Under the pieces are notes generated by a model. That model saw only the letters and a list, made by a program, of their open reading frames with translations. It was not told where the DNA came from and made no database searches. Source: Arachis hypogaea (Eukaryota; Streptophyta; Magnoliopsida; Fabales; Fabaceae). Taken from it: a stretch of DNA of 64,000 nt. Of this stretch, positions 35,242 to 46,486 are shown piece by piece. The stretch lies in assembly GCF_003086295.3 (NCBI RefSeq), contig NC_092053.1, forward strand, positions 112,609,506-112,673,505, written 5' to 3'. The translations under genes and the position numbers were made by a program. The first letter of the stretch is position 1. The number at the start of each line of letters is the position of its first letter.

Positions 35242-36039
35242 CCTGAAAAAGGGAAAAGGAAAATAACATGTAAAGCCAAGGGTTAAAGCAAGGAAGATCA
35301 CAGTACAAGTGATAATCAATGCCAAGGTAAAGGAGGATGTCGTTAACACATGGTCGCAACTACATGTGATAAGGACATAAATGGAAATATAGCATGATAA
35401 AGTAAGACAATTAGATGCAAGATGTTTATTGGCATGCTGGCAAAGACATGAGTAGCATAGATCAAGCATTAATTTCTTAATTTGATTATCAAATGTAACA
35501 AACTAACAATCACGTTTGTATTGACAATTATATTCAATTAATAAAATATTTAAGGGGTTTTGTAAAAAACAGGCATTAGAGTAGAAGGATAGAATAATTA
35601 AAAATGCACAATGCCATACATGCTTTTTTTCACAAACACTTAGTATGCATGGTAGATATGTTATTGAAAGTATTAAATTTGAACATGCAAGCAACCTAAA
35701 AATAATTAGTGTTAATTTTCAATAACTCCTTAATAATCCACAAGCAAAATATAGAAGAAAACAATCACCCAATTAGATTTCTAACACCAATTAAAAGGAT
35801 GTAAAAAAAGAAAAAAAAACAAAGAAAACATAGATAATGAAATTAAGAAGAAAAAGAAGAAGGGAATAGAAATTAAAGTAATAATGGAAGAGTAAAAGGG
35901 GAAGAAGAAAAAAGAACCTTGATGAAGAAGATGAAAAAGGAGAGAGAAAGTAGTAGAAAGTAAGAAAGAATAAAGAAGAAGGAAGGGAGAAGAAAGAAGA
36001 AAGAATGATAATAGAAAGATAAGTAGGATTGGGGGGTGG

Positions 36040-36620
36040 GAGATTTGAAATCAGGCGCTGAGGTGGATTAGCTGTTCGTCGCTTGCGACATGTACGCGTG
36101 TATCACGCGTTCGCGTAGGTTGCGCTATTTTCAAGTGACACGTACGCATGGGGAATGCGTACGCATGACATGAATTGTGCTATTGGCGCGAGAGCAGCCT
36201 CGCGCACGCACAACTCTCTGTTCAATTTGCACATTTGCCAAAATTTGAGGTGACGCGTGCGCGTCAGGGATGCATACGCATGAATGGCCTGTATTGGAAA
36301 AACGATGCGTACGCGTCAGGGACGCGTACGTGTGATAGGGCTTGTGCTTCCAACACAATTCCAGTCCCACACCATCATAACTCTTTGGCCATATACCCAT
36401 TTACACCGATTTTGCAGGGTCATGCGTACGCACGGCTGACGCGTACGCGTGGAGGGCTGATTTTGCAAGCGACGCGTACGCGTTAGGGACGGGTACGCAT
36501 GGGCGTGTTTGTGCTTAAAGCACGCTTCCAGCCATGCTCTCGCGTAACTCTCTGTTTCATTCTTCGTTGTTTTGCATGCACATATGACGCGTATGTGTCA
36601 ACGACGCTCATGCGTCATGT
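36040..36620. repeat. CpG palindrome array in the 3' spacer of element D
   Basis: About a dozen copies of ACGCGTACGCGT-like 12-mers, often paired as in the LTR (GCGTACGCGT-CAGGG-ACGCGTACGTGT near 36305-36330). It lies between the third ORF and the point where E inserted. Base composition jumps from AT-rich to CpG-rich at its edges. Confidence 0.85.
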
Positions 36621-36767
36621 GGTTCTTCTTTTTTTATATGCAGAATGCAGAATGCAGTATGCAGATAAATATGCAGAAATTATGAATGAACACTAATAAA
36701 AATAAAGTAGAATAAAATAAAATAAAATAAAAACAGAAAAGGAACGATTGTACCATGGTGGGTTGTT

Positions 36768-38278
36768 GATAAACTACTATTTTATGGTTTATCTTGTGCT
36801 CAATTGAGTGGTTTTTATCAACTCTTTACCCACTTATTCATACTATTTGCATGGTTTTACATTTGCCTTCCTAATTATGTGCTTTGATTGAAAACATGCT
36901 TCTTTGGCCTTAAGTTCCCTATGTTTAAATCCTCTCTTATTACCATTAGATGCCTTGATATGTGTATTAAATGATTTCAGAGATTACAGGGCAGGAATGA
37001 CTCAGAGGATGGAAAGGAAGCATGCAAAAGTGGAAGGAATACAAGAAGTTGGAGAAATTGCTAAGCTGTCCAGCCTGACCTCTTCGCACTCAAACATCTA
37101 TAACTTCAGATACAGAGGTCCAAACGATGCGATTCTAGTTGCGTTGGAAAGCTAACGTCTGGGGCTTCGATTTGATATATAATTTGCTATAGCTGCCTCG
37201 AAGTTAGGCGATTCAAACACGTGAATGACGCGCCCGCGTTGCATCTGCGAACTTCAATCCGCGCAGACGCGTGGACGACGCCTCCGCATCACTTGCCCGC
37301 GACCTGAACGTAACAGAAATTGCAGGGGGCGATTTTTGGGCTGTTTTTGACCCAGTTTTCAGCCCAGAACACACAGATTAGAGGCTATAAAGTGGGGGAA
37401 TGCATCCATTCATGATCATGCTCTCATAATTCACTTCTCATGATTTAGATTTAGTTTTGAGAGAGAGGTTCTCTCCTCTCTCTCTTAGGATTTAGTTTTA
37501 GGATTTAAGATTATCTCTTCTCAATTTCCAGGTTTAATGTTCCCTTTATTTATTTTCTCAATTTAATTTATGAATTCTTCTATGTTACAGATTATTCTTT
37601 GAATTAATGTTATTTGAGGTATTTCAGTTTATTATTGCTTTCTTTTATTTACATTATTGTTATTTCCAATCTGAAGACATTTTTATTCCGGTAGATTTAC
37701 TTTTTCCCCTTTTGGTCTTGGTTAAGAAATCAGTAACTCAGGAGTTATCAAACTCAAACATGATTGATAATCGTTATCTTTGCTAATTGAATTGAACTTC
37801 AATAATCCCAATCTTTCCTTAGGGAATAACTAGGATTTGAGGATCTAACTAATTAGTCACTTGACCTTCCCTTGCTCTAGCAAAGGTTAACTAAGTGGAA
37901 TTAAGATTCAATTTTCATCATCATTGATAAGGATAACTAGGATAGGACTTCCAATTTCTCATACCTTGCCAAAAGTGTGTTTTACAGTTATTTATTTATT
38001 TTATAGTCTTTTACTCATTTTAATCGCAATTTAAATTACTTGTTCCTCATCTTCAAAACCCGGATTTACAATCTTCATAACCAATAATAAGAACATACTT
38101 CCCTGCAGTTCCTTGAGAAGACGACCCGAGGTTTAAATACTTCGGTTATCAATTTTTAAGGGGTTTGTTACTTGTGACAACCAAAACGTTTGTAAGAAAG
38201 GTTGATTGCTTGGTTTAGTAACTATACTTGCAACGAGAGTTTACTATAACCTCTAAACCATCAATCTTCAGTTCTTCA
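36768..38278 (+). repeat. 5' LTR of element E
   Basis: Starts TGATAAACTACTATTTTATG and ends CTTCAGTTCTTCA. It is about 3% different from the 3' LTR by eye, but most differences fall at about 190-640 nt, in and around the CpG motif block (37205-37300). Its second half is almost identical to the 3' copy. Confidence 0.92.
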
Positions 38279-38281
38279 AAA

Positions 38282-38299
38282 TGGCGCCATTGCCGGGAA
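38282..38299 (+). other. Primer-binding site of element E (tRNA-Asp type)
   Basis: TGGCGCCATTGCCGGGAA, four bases after the LTR, is close to the complement of the 3' end of plant tRNA-Asp, the usual primer for Athila elements. Confidence 0.8.
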
Positions 38300-38853
38300 A
38301 TTGCAAACGTGTGCCTTATTATTGGTTATTGTAAATATTTGCTTTTTACTTGTTTATTTGTTTTTATTTTTATTTTTATTTTTGCTTTTTCTTAAATTAA
38401 GAGGTTATTGGTTTTTATTTAGTTATTAAAAATTTTTCAAAAATTTGTTCTTAGTGTTCATCTTGATCTTCAAGTTTTTCTTCGCGTTCATCTTGACCTT
38501 CTAGTTGTTCTTAGTTGTTTTCTTCGTTTTGATCTAAAAATTTTAAGTTTGGTGTTATTTTATTGTTTTTCTCTTTCCTCCTTAAATTCAAAAAATTCAA
38601 ATTTAAAACTCAAAATTCAAAATTCAAATTTTAATTTTCAAAACTCAATTTAAAAAAAAAACATTTTTAAAATTCAAATTTCAAAATTTCAAACTTCAAT
38701 TTTCAAAATTCAAATTTAAAAATTTAAAATTCAAATTTCAAATTTAAAAATTTAAAAATTTAAAAATTTAATTTTCAAATTCAAAATTTAAATTTCAATA
38801 ACCTTTTAATTTAAATTTGTTTTTATTTTCATTTTTAATTTTTATTAGCTACC
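38300..38853 (+). repeat. AT-rich leader of element E with AAATTCAAATTT repeats
   Basis: Non-coding leader between primer site and gag-like ORF. From about 38585 to 38800 it is a low-complexity array of AAAATTCAAATTTC-type units that can pair with each other. There is no ORF. Confidence 0.7.
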
Positions 38854-40503
38854 ATGACTTCTCACCCCTCTCGCTTTGAGTTTGGTTCTAAATCTGTTGA
38901 AAGGAGTGGAAGCTATAACAAGAATATGTATCAAGGTCTAAGCAATCAAAGATGGATGGAGCCAAGAGGATCTGATCAACCCTTTAGGCAACAACACCCT
39001 CCAAGATATCATGGGCAAGGACCAATCTACAATGCATACCAAACTGATAGATATGGTGGATCCCCTTATAATTACCAACAAGCCCCACCCTGTGCCTATG
39101 AACCACCTCCCCAACATACCTTTGAACCACCAAACTCACAAGCCCCTTTACACCATTTACCTCCATATGACCCTAACCCACATCCACCATACCAACCACC
39201 CTATGAACCGAATGAGCCATACATAGATCCACCCCAACCTCCATTGGATAACAATACACTCATCTCTAACATCATTGGTCTCACCTCTACACTCCAAAAT
39301 CTTATATCCCGCATGAACCAACCCTCTACCTCCAATATTCAACCCTCAAGCTCTAGTGCACTTCCTTTTCAATCACATAATGATCTTTTCATCCCATCAC
39401 CACCCTCCATGGAAGAGCACCCACATCCATCAATCCAAGAGCAAGATGATCCCAATTATGCTATTGATATGGAACAGGAAAGGAGGAATCATCTTCGCGA
39501 ATCCATACTTCATAAAGAGCTAGAGGAGGCCCTACGAGTAAAGGTAGGAGAGACCCTTAAAGATGAAGGAGTAGTTGAAAGGAGTTGTCATGGAAAGAAA
39601 ATCATCGAGGATGAGTACGATTTTATACTTAAACAACTGGACAAAGCAGCAATTATTAAAAAGGAAGAAGTGGTCGCAGACTTAAGAGATGTTGTACCTC
39701 CATGGGAAAGTCAAGACATAGAGCCTCCTTCCAAGACGGTTGCATTTGATGTTGAGGAGGGTGTACAACCTCCAAGGCATGTCATGGTTAAGGACTTGGA
39801 AGAGGTCGATTAAGAGATGAAGATTAAAGAAGAAGAAGCACAGCCTCCCATGCCCTTGGTAAGTAATGAAGAAGAGATTAAATCGGAAGAAGGCTACCAA
39901 GAGGAAGAGGTTGATATTAAAGAAGTTTGCAAAGAGGTGGAAGTTGTCAGAGAAGAGCACACGGGAGTGGAGCTTGAAATCACCTTGCCAAAGTTATTGG
40001 AAACCCCTCTCCCTAAGTTGCCATCATCCTTCACAACATTCAAGTGGGTAAAATTCATATCCCTTAGCTTTCTAATTCCACTTGAATATGGGCTACTGGA
40101 GACGGATGGTCAACTTAGAGCTCTTTGTGGCATTAAGAGTAAGAGGAAGATGGTCAGTGGTAAGAATTGTCCTGCAAGGTTCATTATGGTTGGAAGCTTT
40201 AAGTTTAAACGCCAAGGTTGGTGTAAAGCTCAACTGAATGGGTCTAGGAAGTTATTTGGCCGCTTTAGTGGGAATTCAGATTGCTTGCTACCCGGATGGA
40301 ATCATGATGATCAACACAAAGACGGGTGTAAAAGCAAAGTTTGGGATCCTGGAGTCTGTTCTGACATTCAGCACACTGGAAGCCTGAGAACCTGTTTAAA
40401 ACTGCTCAAGGGCTTTACGTGCCTTGTCTGGGATCCCGAAGGCTACTGGAATTACAAACATTGGTGGAGATTCCTGGATGAGTTCAAGCATAAGCCACCA
40501 TAA
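38854..40503 (+). CDS. Gag-like protein of element E, one frame with an in-frame TAA
   Basis: Two open stretches (38854-39813, 319 aa; 39817-40503, 228 aa) lie in the same frame, separated only by TAA (39811-39813) and one GAG codon. The first half is Pro/Gln/Tyr-rich (YGGSPYNYQQAPPCAYEPPP) with a helix (LISNIIGLTSTLQNLISRMN) and an acidic-basic tail; the second starts with a Glu/Lys-rich stretch, then a Cys/Trp-containing C-terminal part (NSDCLLPGWNHDDQHKDGC, YWNYKHWWRFLDEF). No CCHC zinc knuckle, protease or polymerase motif is visible. Similar frames occur in other Arachis Athila-like elements as I recall. The stop may be a recent mutation or be read through. Function in RNA packaging is inferred only. 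Confidence 0.6.
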
Positions 40504-40546
40504 CAAAGGACTCCCCAAATGTCCAACTTAAGGACTTTAACTAAAA

Positions 40547-40582
40547 GTGCTAGGTGGGAGACAACCCACCATGGTATGATCG
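40547..40582 (+). other. Post-ORF hairpin conserved between E and D
   Basis: The stretch reads GTGCTAGGTGGGAGACAA followed by CCCACCATGG. GGTGGG and CCCACC can form a six-base stem with loop AGACAA. D has the same stretch about 60 nt after its pol stop, where E inserted (reverse complement at 36751-36767 plus 45021-45043). Role unknown. Confidence 0.6.
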
Positions 40583-40719
40583 TTCCTTTTTCAATTCTAA
40601 TTTTATTTCGTTTTGTTTGTTTTTAAGTTTTATTTTATTTTTATTTCATTGAACTTGGAATTACTCATAACATCCATATCAGCACTGCATTTGCATTTGC
40701 ATATTGCATAAAAAAAATG

Positions 40720-41262
40720 CACGCGACGTGGCAGCATCGCTGACGCGTCCGCGTCACCAGTGCGTTAGGAGGAAAAGAAATTGAACAGAGAGTCACGCGA
40801 AAGCGTGGCTAGAGGTGTGCCTTTGGCACAAATATGCCCACGCGACTGCGTCGCTGACGCGACTGCGTCGCTGACGCGACCGCGTCATTTGAAAAAATAC
40901 CTCCCCACGCGAACGCGTGGCTCTGTGAAATCGACGTAAATGGGTGCATGGCCGAAAGTTAGGCTGGAATGGGGCTGGACTCGTGCTAAAAGCCCAAGCC
41001 CTCCCACGCGAACGCGTGCCCCACGCGTTCGTGTCGTTTTTCAAAAATGGCCATCCACGCGATCGCGTCAATCACGCGACCGCGTCACCCAAAAATTTGG
41101 CAAAAAGAGTTTCGAACAAAGAGTTGCGCGAACGCCAGGTTGCACTCACGCCAATCGCACAAATCAGGCCATGCGATTGCGTGACCCACGCGTCCGCGTC
41201 ACTTGACCTTGTCGCGCACCACGCGACCGCGTGACTCACGCGTCCGCGTCACATGCGGCGCA
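40720..41262. repeat. CpG palindrome array in the 3' spacer of element E
   Basis: At least fifteen copies of ACGCGNNCGCGT with variable centre (AC, TC, AA, AT, GA), often in pairs such as ACGCGACCGCGT-GACTC-ACGCGTCCGCGT near 41222-41251. D's equivalent array uses mainly TA in the centre. The array is non-coding. Confidence 0.88.
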
Positions 41263-43506
41263 CAGCTTATCCAGCTCAGCCAAATATCTTATCTTTTCTT
41301 CCCCCAATCCTAATTTCTTCTATCTTTTCTTCTTTCGTCTTTCTCTCTTACTTTATTTCTTTCCCTTCTCATTCTTCTTATCTTTTATTTTATTTTATTT
41401 AATTTATTTGCATAATTTCATTCATTGCATCTTAATTTTGTGCATATTTTTATTTTATTTTCTTTTCTAAATTCATTATTTTTCCTTTGGTGTTAAAATT
41501 TTCTTATTTAACTATTGCATCTTCCCTTGAATTATTTTGGGTGCTTAGAGACTTGTTTTATTCTGGGTAGGTAATATTATTTAAATCAATGCCAATCTTT
41601 TATACCTGTATTAATTCTGCTTTGACATGAATTTACATTACCTCTCCTTACCCACACTCTTCTCCATTGTTGCAAATTTTGCACCATTAGTATGCCATGT
41701 GCTTCTATTATTTTCTCACGTACATGTTGAAGCTTCCATGTAAATGAGACCCTTATCAATTGGTATTAACCCACCCATACTTCATTTATTTTCTTATCTT
41801 TATTTCTGGGTTATTGTTTTTCTTTTTCTCTTCTTTCAGGCTGGCCACCGAAGACGGAAAAAGGGAGAAATTTCTAAAAGGGGAGACAGACAAGTCCATC
41901 TGCACAATCTTTAGAAAAAAGCATCAGTTGGAACAACCCGTCCACCTGCACATCTCAGCATGCACCGAGGACGGTGCAATCTTTAAGTGTGGGGAAGTCG
42001 ATACCGACTTCCAGGGGTTAGTTACCTTCTTTTCAACACCAATACTCTTATTTTCTTTATTTGTTCATTGTTGCATCTGCATATTTGATTGCATGTTTAT
42101 TTGATTTTGTGCACTTAGTTACTACTTGGTTAAAGTAATAAATTTCTTTTTAAGACCCTATTTTTGAAAAATTTCACTAATTTAAATTGAAAAATTTGTG
42201 TTAAATTTGTTTGAAGTTGTATTTGGAACATGATTTTTGAGCCAAAGAACACACAACCTGTGAGAATTGAGCTTATTTATATGGTTACATTATTTAACCA
42301 TAAATATTTTATTCTTGTGTATTTACTTCTCTATGATTGCAATCTTAGCTTTGTTCCATTCTATATGTCCAATATTTAGTGTATTTACATGCTTGCATAT
42401 GATTGAGGCCATTATTTGATTTTAGCTCACTTATCCCAAATAAGCCTACCCTTTAAATCACCCTTGTCAGCCACCTTGAGCCTTTTAATCCCTATTTATT
42501 CTATATTTTACCACATCACTAGCCTTAAGCAGAAAAATAATTAAATATCTCAATTGAATCTTTGGTTAGCTTAAGATAGGGATTGTGTAACAGTTAAGTG
42601 TGGGGAAACTGTGGGAACATAGGTTAATAAGGGAATGTGTTATGTTTTTACTTTGATAAAATATTGGAAATTTGGGTACCTACTCATGTGAGACTAGAAA
42701 AATAAAAAATCCATGTGCATTGATAAGTTGTTTATTTTTCTATTTAAAAAAAATAATAAAAATAAAAAAAATAAAAAAATATATAAAAAAAGAAAAAAAA
42801 AGAGAAAAAGAAAAAGAAAAAATATATATTCAATAAATATATAAATAAGGGGACAAAATTACCCCAATGTTAAGTTAATGAAAAATCAATGCATATGTGA
42901 TAAAATTAAAGAAAAGTTGATACATAAGTATGTGATGCAAAAGTGGGAATTATGGGTAGCTAGGCATGAATTTAAAAGTGTATAGAGTATATGTATATTA
43001 GGTGAGAGCTTAGGATAATTAAAGATTCATATTATAGCTCACTTGACCATACATATATCCTCATCCTTACCTTAGCCCCATTACAACCCTGAAAAAGATC
43101 TCATGATGTTTGCATTGGTATACTAAATATTTGTTGATTGGTTAGATGAAGAACAAAGTTTAGAAAGCATGACTAGGGAAGAGTAGAGTGAATTACCCTA
43201 TACACTTGAGAGACTAGAGTGATATACACTACCAGTGAGGGTTCAGTGCTTAATTCTATGTTCCCTGCTTTCATGAGCTATCTTCTTACAAGCTTACTTG
43301 TCTTTTATTGTATGATTTGAATTAGTGAAATCTGATTTATGTTTGTCTTGAAGAGCTTATTTACTTTTAACCAAGTAGATAGAAACATTTTGTATGAAGT
43401 TGCATTCATAGGTTGCATTACATACTTTCTACCATCCCCTTTCATTCCTTTATAGCTTCTCTTGAGCTTAGCATGAGGACATGCTATTATTTAAGTGTGG
43501 AGAGGT
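41263..43506 (+). other. 3' untranslated region of element E
   Basis: AT- and T-rich with no intact gene. A short stretch near 41840-41900 (GGCTGGCCACCGAAGACGG) may be a relic of the third ORF seen in D. An A-rich tract lies at 42745-42830. The polypurine tract AAGTGTGGAGAGG (43493-43505) precedes the 3' LTR. Confidence 0.7.
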
Positions 43507-45020
43507 TGATAAACCACTATTTTATGGTTTATCTTGTGCTCATTTGAGTGGTTTTTATCAACTCTTTACCCACTTATTCATACTATTTGCATGGTTTTAC
43601 ATTTGCCTTCCTAATTATGTGCTTTGATTGAAAACATGCTTCTTTGGCCTTAAGTTCCCTATGTTTAAATCCTCTCTTATTACCATTAGATGCCTTGATA
43701 TGTGTGTTAAGTGATTTCAGAGATTACAGGGCAGGAATTGCTCAGAGGATGGAAAGGAAGCATGCAAAAGTGGAAGGAATACAAGAAGTTGGAGAAATTG
43801 CTAAGCTGTCCAGCCTGACCTCTTCGCACTCAAATGGCTATAACTTTAGCTACAGAGGTCCAAACGATGCGGTTCCAGTTGCGTTGGAAAGCTAACGTCC
43901 AGGGCTTCGATTTGATATATAATTTGCCATATCTGCTCCGAAGTTAGGTGACGCGAGCGCGTGAATGACGCGCCCGCGTCGCATCTGCGAACTTCAATCC
44001 GCTCAGACGCGTGGACGACGCCTCCGCGTCACTTGCCCTCGACCCGAACGTAACAAAAATCGTAGGGGGCGATTTTTGAGCTATTTTTGACCCAGTTTTC
44101 GGCCCAGAACACACAGATTAGAGGCTATAAAGTAGGGAAACGCATCCATTCATGATCATGCTCTCATAATTCACTTCTCATGATTTAGATTTAGTTTTGA
44201 GAGAGAGGTTCTCTCCTCTCTCTCTCCTAGGATTTAGTTTTAGGATTTAAGATTATCTCTTCTCAATTTCCAGGTTTAATGTTCCCTTTATTTATTTTCT
44301 CAATTTAATTTATGAATTCTTCTATGTTACAGATTATTCTTTGAATTAATGTTATTTGAGGTATTTCAGTTTATTATTGCTTTCTTTTATTTACATTATT
44401 GTTATTTCCAATCTGAAGACATTTTTATTCCGGTAGATTTACTTTTTCCCCTTTTGGTCTTGGTTAAGAAATTCGTAACTCAGGAGTTATCAAACTCAAA
44501 CATGATTGATAATCGTTATCTTTGCTAATTGAATTGAACTTCAATAATCCCAATCTTTCCTTAGAGAATAACTAGGATTTGAGGATCTAACTAATTAGTC
44601 ACTTGACCTTCCCTTGCTCTAGCAAAGGTTAACTAAATGAAATTAAGATTCAATTTTCATCATCATTGATAAGGATAACTAGGATAGGACTTCCAATTTC
44701 TCATACCTTGCCAAAAGTGTGTTTTACAGTTATTTATTTATTTTATAGTCTTTTACTCATTTTAATCGCAATTTAAATTACTTGTTCCTCATCTTCAAAA
44801 CCCGGATTTACAATCTTCATAACCAATAATAAGAACATACTTCCCTGCAGTTCCTTGAGAAGACGACCCGAGGTTTAAATACTTCGGTTATCAATTTTTA
44901 AGGGGTTTGTTACTTGTGACAACCAAAACGTTTGTAAGAAATGTTGATTGCTTGGTTTAGAAACTATACTTACAATGAGAGTTTACTATAACCTCTAAAC
45001 CATCAATCTTCAGTTCTTCA
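43507..45020 (+). repeat. 3' LTR of element E
   Basis: 1,514 bp, TGATAAACC to TTCTTCA. It retains more CpG than the 5' LTR at differing sites (for example GACGCGAGCGCGTG where the 5' copy reads GATTCAAACACGTG). Followed by the duplicated GTTGT. Confidence 0.92.
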
Positions 45021-45076
45021 GTTGTCTCCCACCTAGCACTTTGCTTTTATGTCCTTAAGTTGGACGGTCTTCAGGC

Positions 45077-46486
45077 TCATTCTACTTCTGTTGGTGGGCC
45101 CTCCAAGAGGAAGACCTCTAGCTCTTTGTGTTCCTTCATCTTCTCACCATGATAAAGCTTTAGGCAATGTCCATTGACTTTGATGAATTTGGAGCTAGAA
45201 GGATGACGCAGGTGAAAGACTCCGTATGACTCTGCCTTTTCTACTCTGTAGGGACCTTCCCATCTTGATCTCAGCTTGCCTGGCATGAGCCTCAGTCTGG
45301 AGTTATAAAGGAGAGCCAACTCCCCAGGTCTGAACTCTCTCCTTTTTATGTGCCTGTCATGCACAACCTTCATCTTCTCTTTGTATCGCCTGGAGTTGTC
45401 ATATGCTTCTAGGCGAAGGTTCTCTAATTCTGCTAGTTGCAGCTTCCTTTCAGCGCCAGCTTCCTCAAATTCCATGTTGCACTCCCTCACAGCCCAGAAA
45501 GCCTTGTGTTCCACCTCTACTGGAAGGTGGCAAGCCTTTCCGTACACTAAGCGAAAGGGGCTCATCCCAATGGGTGTTTTGTACGCTGTCCGATATGCCC
45601 AGAGCGCATCAACAAGTCTGGTGCTCCAGTCCTTCCTATGAGGCTTGACTATCTTCTCTAGAATGCACTTTATTTCTCTGTTAGATACCTCTGCTTGCCC
45701 ATTGGTCTGGAGATGGTAAGCTATTGCCACTTTGTGAACTATCGCATGCTTCTTCAGTAGTCCTGCTAATCTCCTGTTACAAAAATGAGTGCCTTGATCA
45801 CTCACGATTGCTCGTGGTGATCAAAAGCGACATATAATATGGTTTCTAACAAAGGAAACAACAGTGTTAGCATCATCAGTACAGGTAGGAATTGCTTTCA
45901 CCTATTTAGAAACATAATCTACATCTAACAGTATATAAAGGTAACCACTAGAGTTTGAAAATGGACCCATGAAGTCAATGCCCCAAACATAAAAAATTTC
46001 ACAAAATAGCATAATCTGTTGGGGCATCTCATCCCTCTTGGATATATTACCAAATCTTTGGCATGGAGAACAAGATTTACAAAAGGCAGCAGCATCTTTA
46101 AAAAGAGTGGGCCACCAGAATCCACAGTTTAAAATTTTTCTAGCTGTCCTTTGAGGGCCAAAATGTCCTCCACTTTCAGAAGAGTGGCAGGCCTCTAAAA
46201 TGGACTGGAATTCTGATTGAGGCACACACCTTCTAATTATCTGGTCAACACCATACCTCCATAAATATGGGTCATCCCATATATAATATTTGGACTCGCT
46301 TTTCAACTTGTCTCTCTGATGCTTAGTAAAATTAGGAGGGAAAGTATGGCTAACTAGATAATTAGCTACAGGTGCATACCAAGGAACTACTTCAGATACT
46401 GCATGCAAGCTATCAAATGGAAAAGCATCATTGATAGGAGTGGAGTCAGTCTTAATGTGCTCAAGGCGATTCAAGTGGTCTGCCAC
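45077..46486 (-). pseudogene. Integrase of element D
   Basis: One frame (46486-45902 then 45805-45077) with two premature stops. The zinc-binding region reads HSSESGGHFGPQRTARKIL and CKSCSPCQRFG; the catalytic core has the first Asp in GIDFMGPFSN, the second in IVSDQGTHF and the Glu in NREIKCILE; the C-terminal part is basic ([31 protein letters not shown]). The stops at about 45902 and 45835 look like Trp-to-stop and Gly-to-stop changes. It would have inserted the element's cDNA. The frame ends at 45077, about 60 nt before the E insertion. Confidence 0.85.

Larger units (their letters stand above)
36768..45020 (+). mobile_element. Non-autonomous Athila-like LTR retrotransposon E, nested in D
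   Basis: 8,253 bp on + with two LTRs (36768-38278 and 43507-45020), primer-binding site 38282-38299, polypurine tract 43493-43505 and 5-bp target duplications GTTGT (36763-36767 and 45021-45025). The flanks GGTGGGTTGT and GTTGTCTCCCACC rejoin into D's post-pol spacer, so E inserted into D. It encodes a gag-like frame but no protease, RT, RNase H or integrase, so it depends on a relative in trans. LTRs are close in sequence, so the insertion is recent. Confidence 0.92.

Noticed and set aside
36131..36486. ORFs on both strands over the CpG array of D
   Set aside because: Repeat-driven frames with Arg/Thr/His periodicity; the array is non-coding.
40720..41262. Possible CRISPR-like array of short palindromic repeats
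   Set aside because: Repeats are 12-mers with tiny, non-unique gaps in a plant retrotransposon spacer; no cas genes and no spacer structure.
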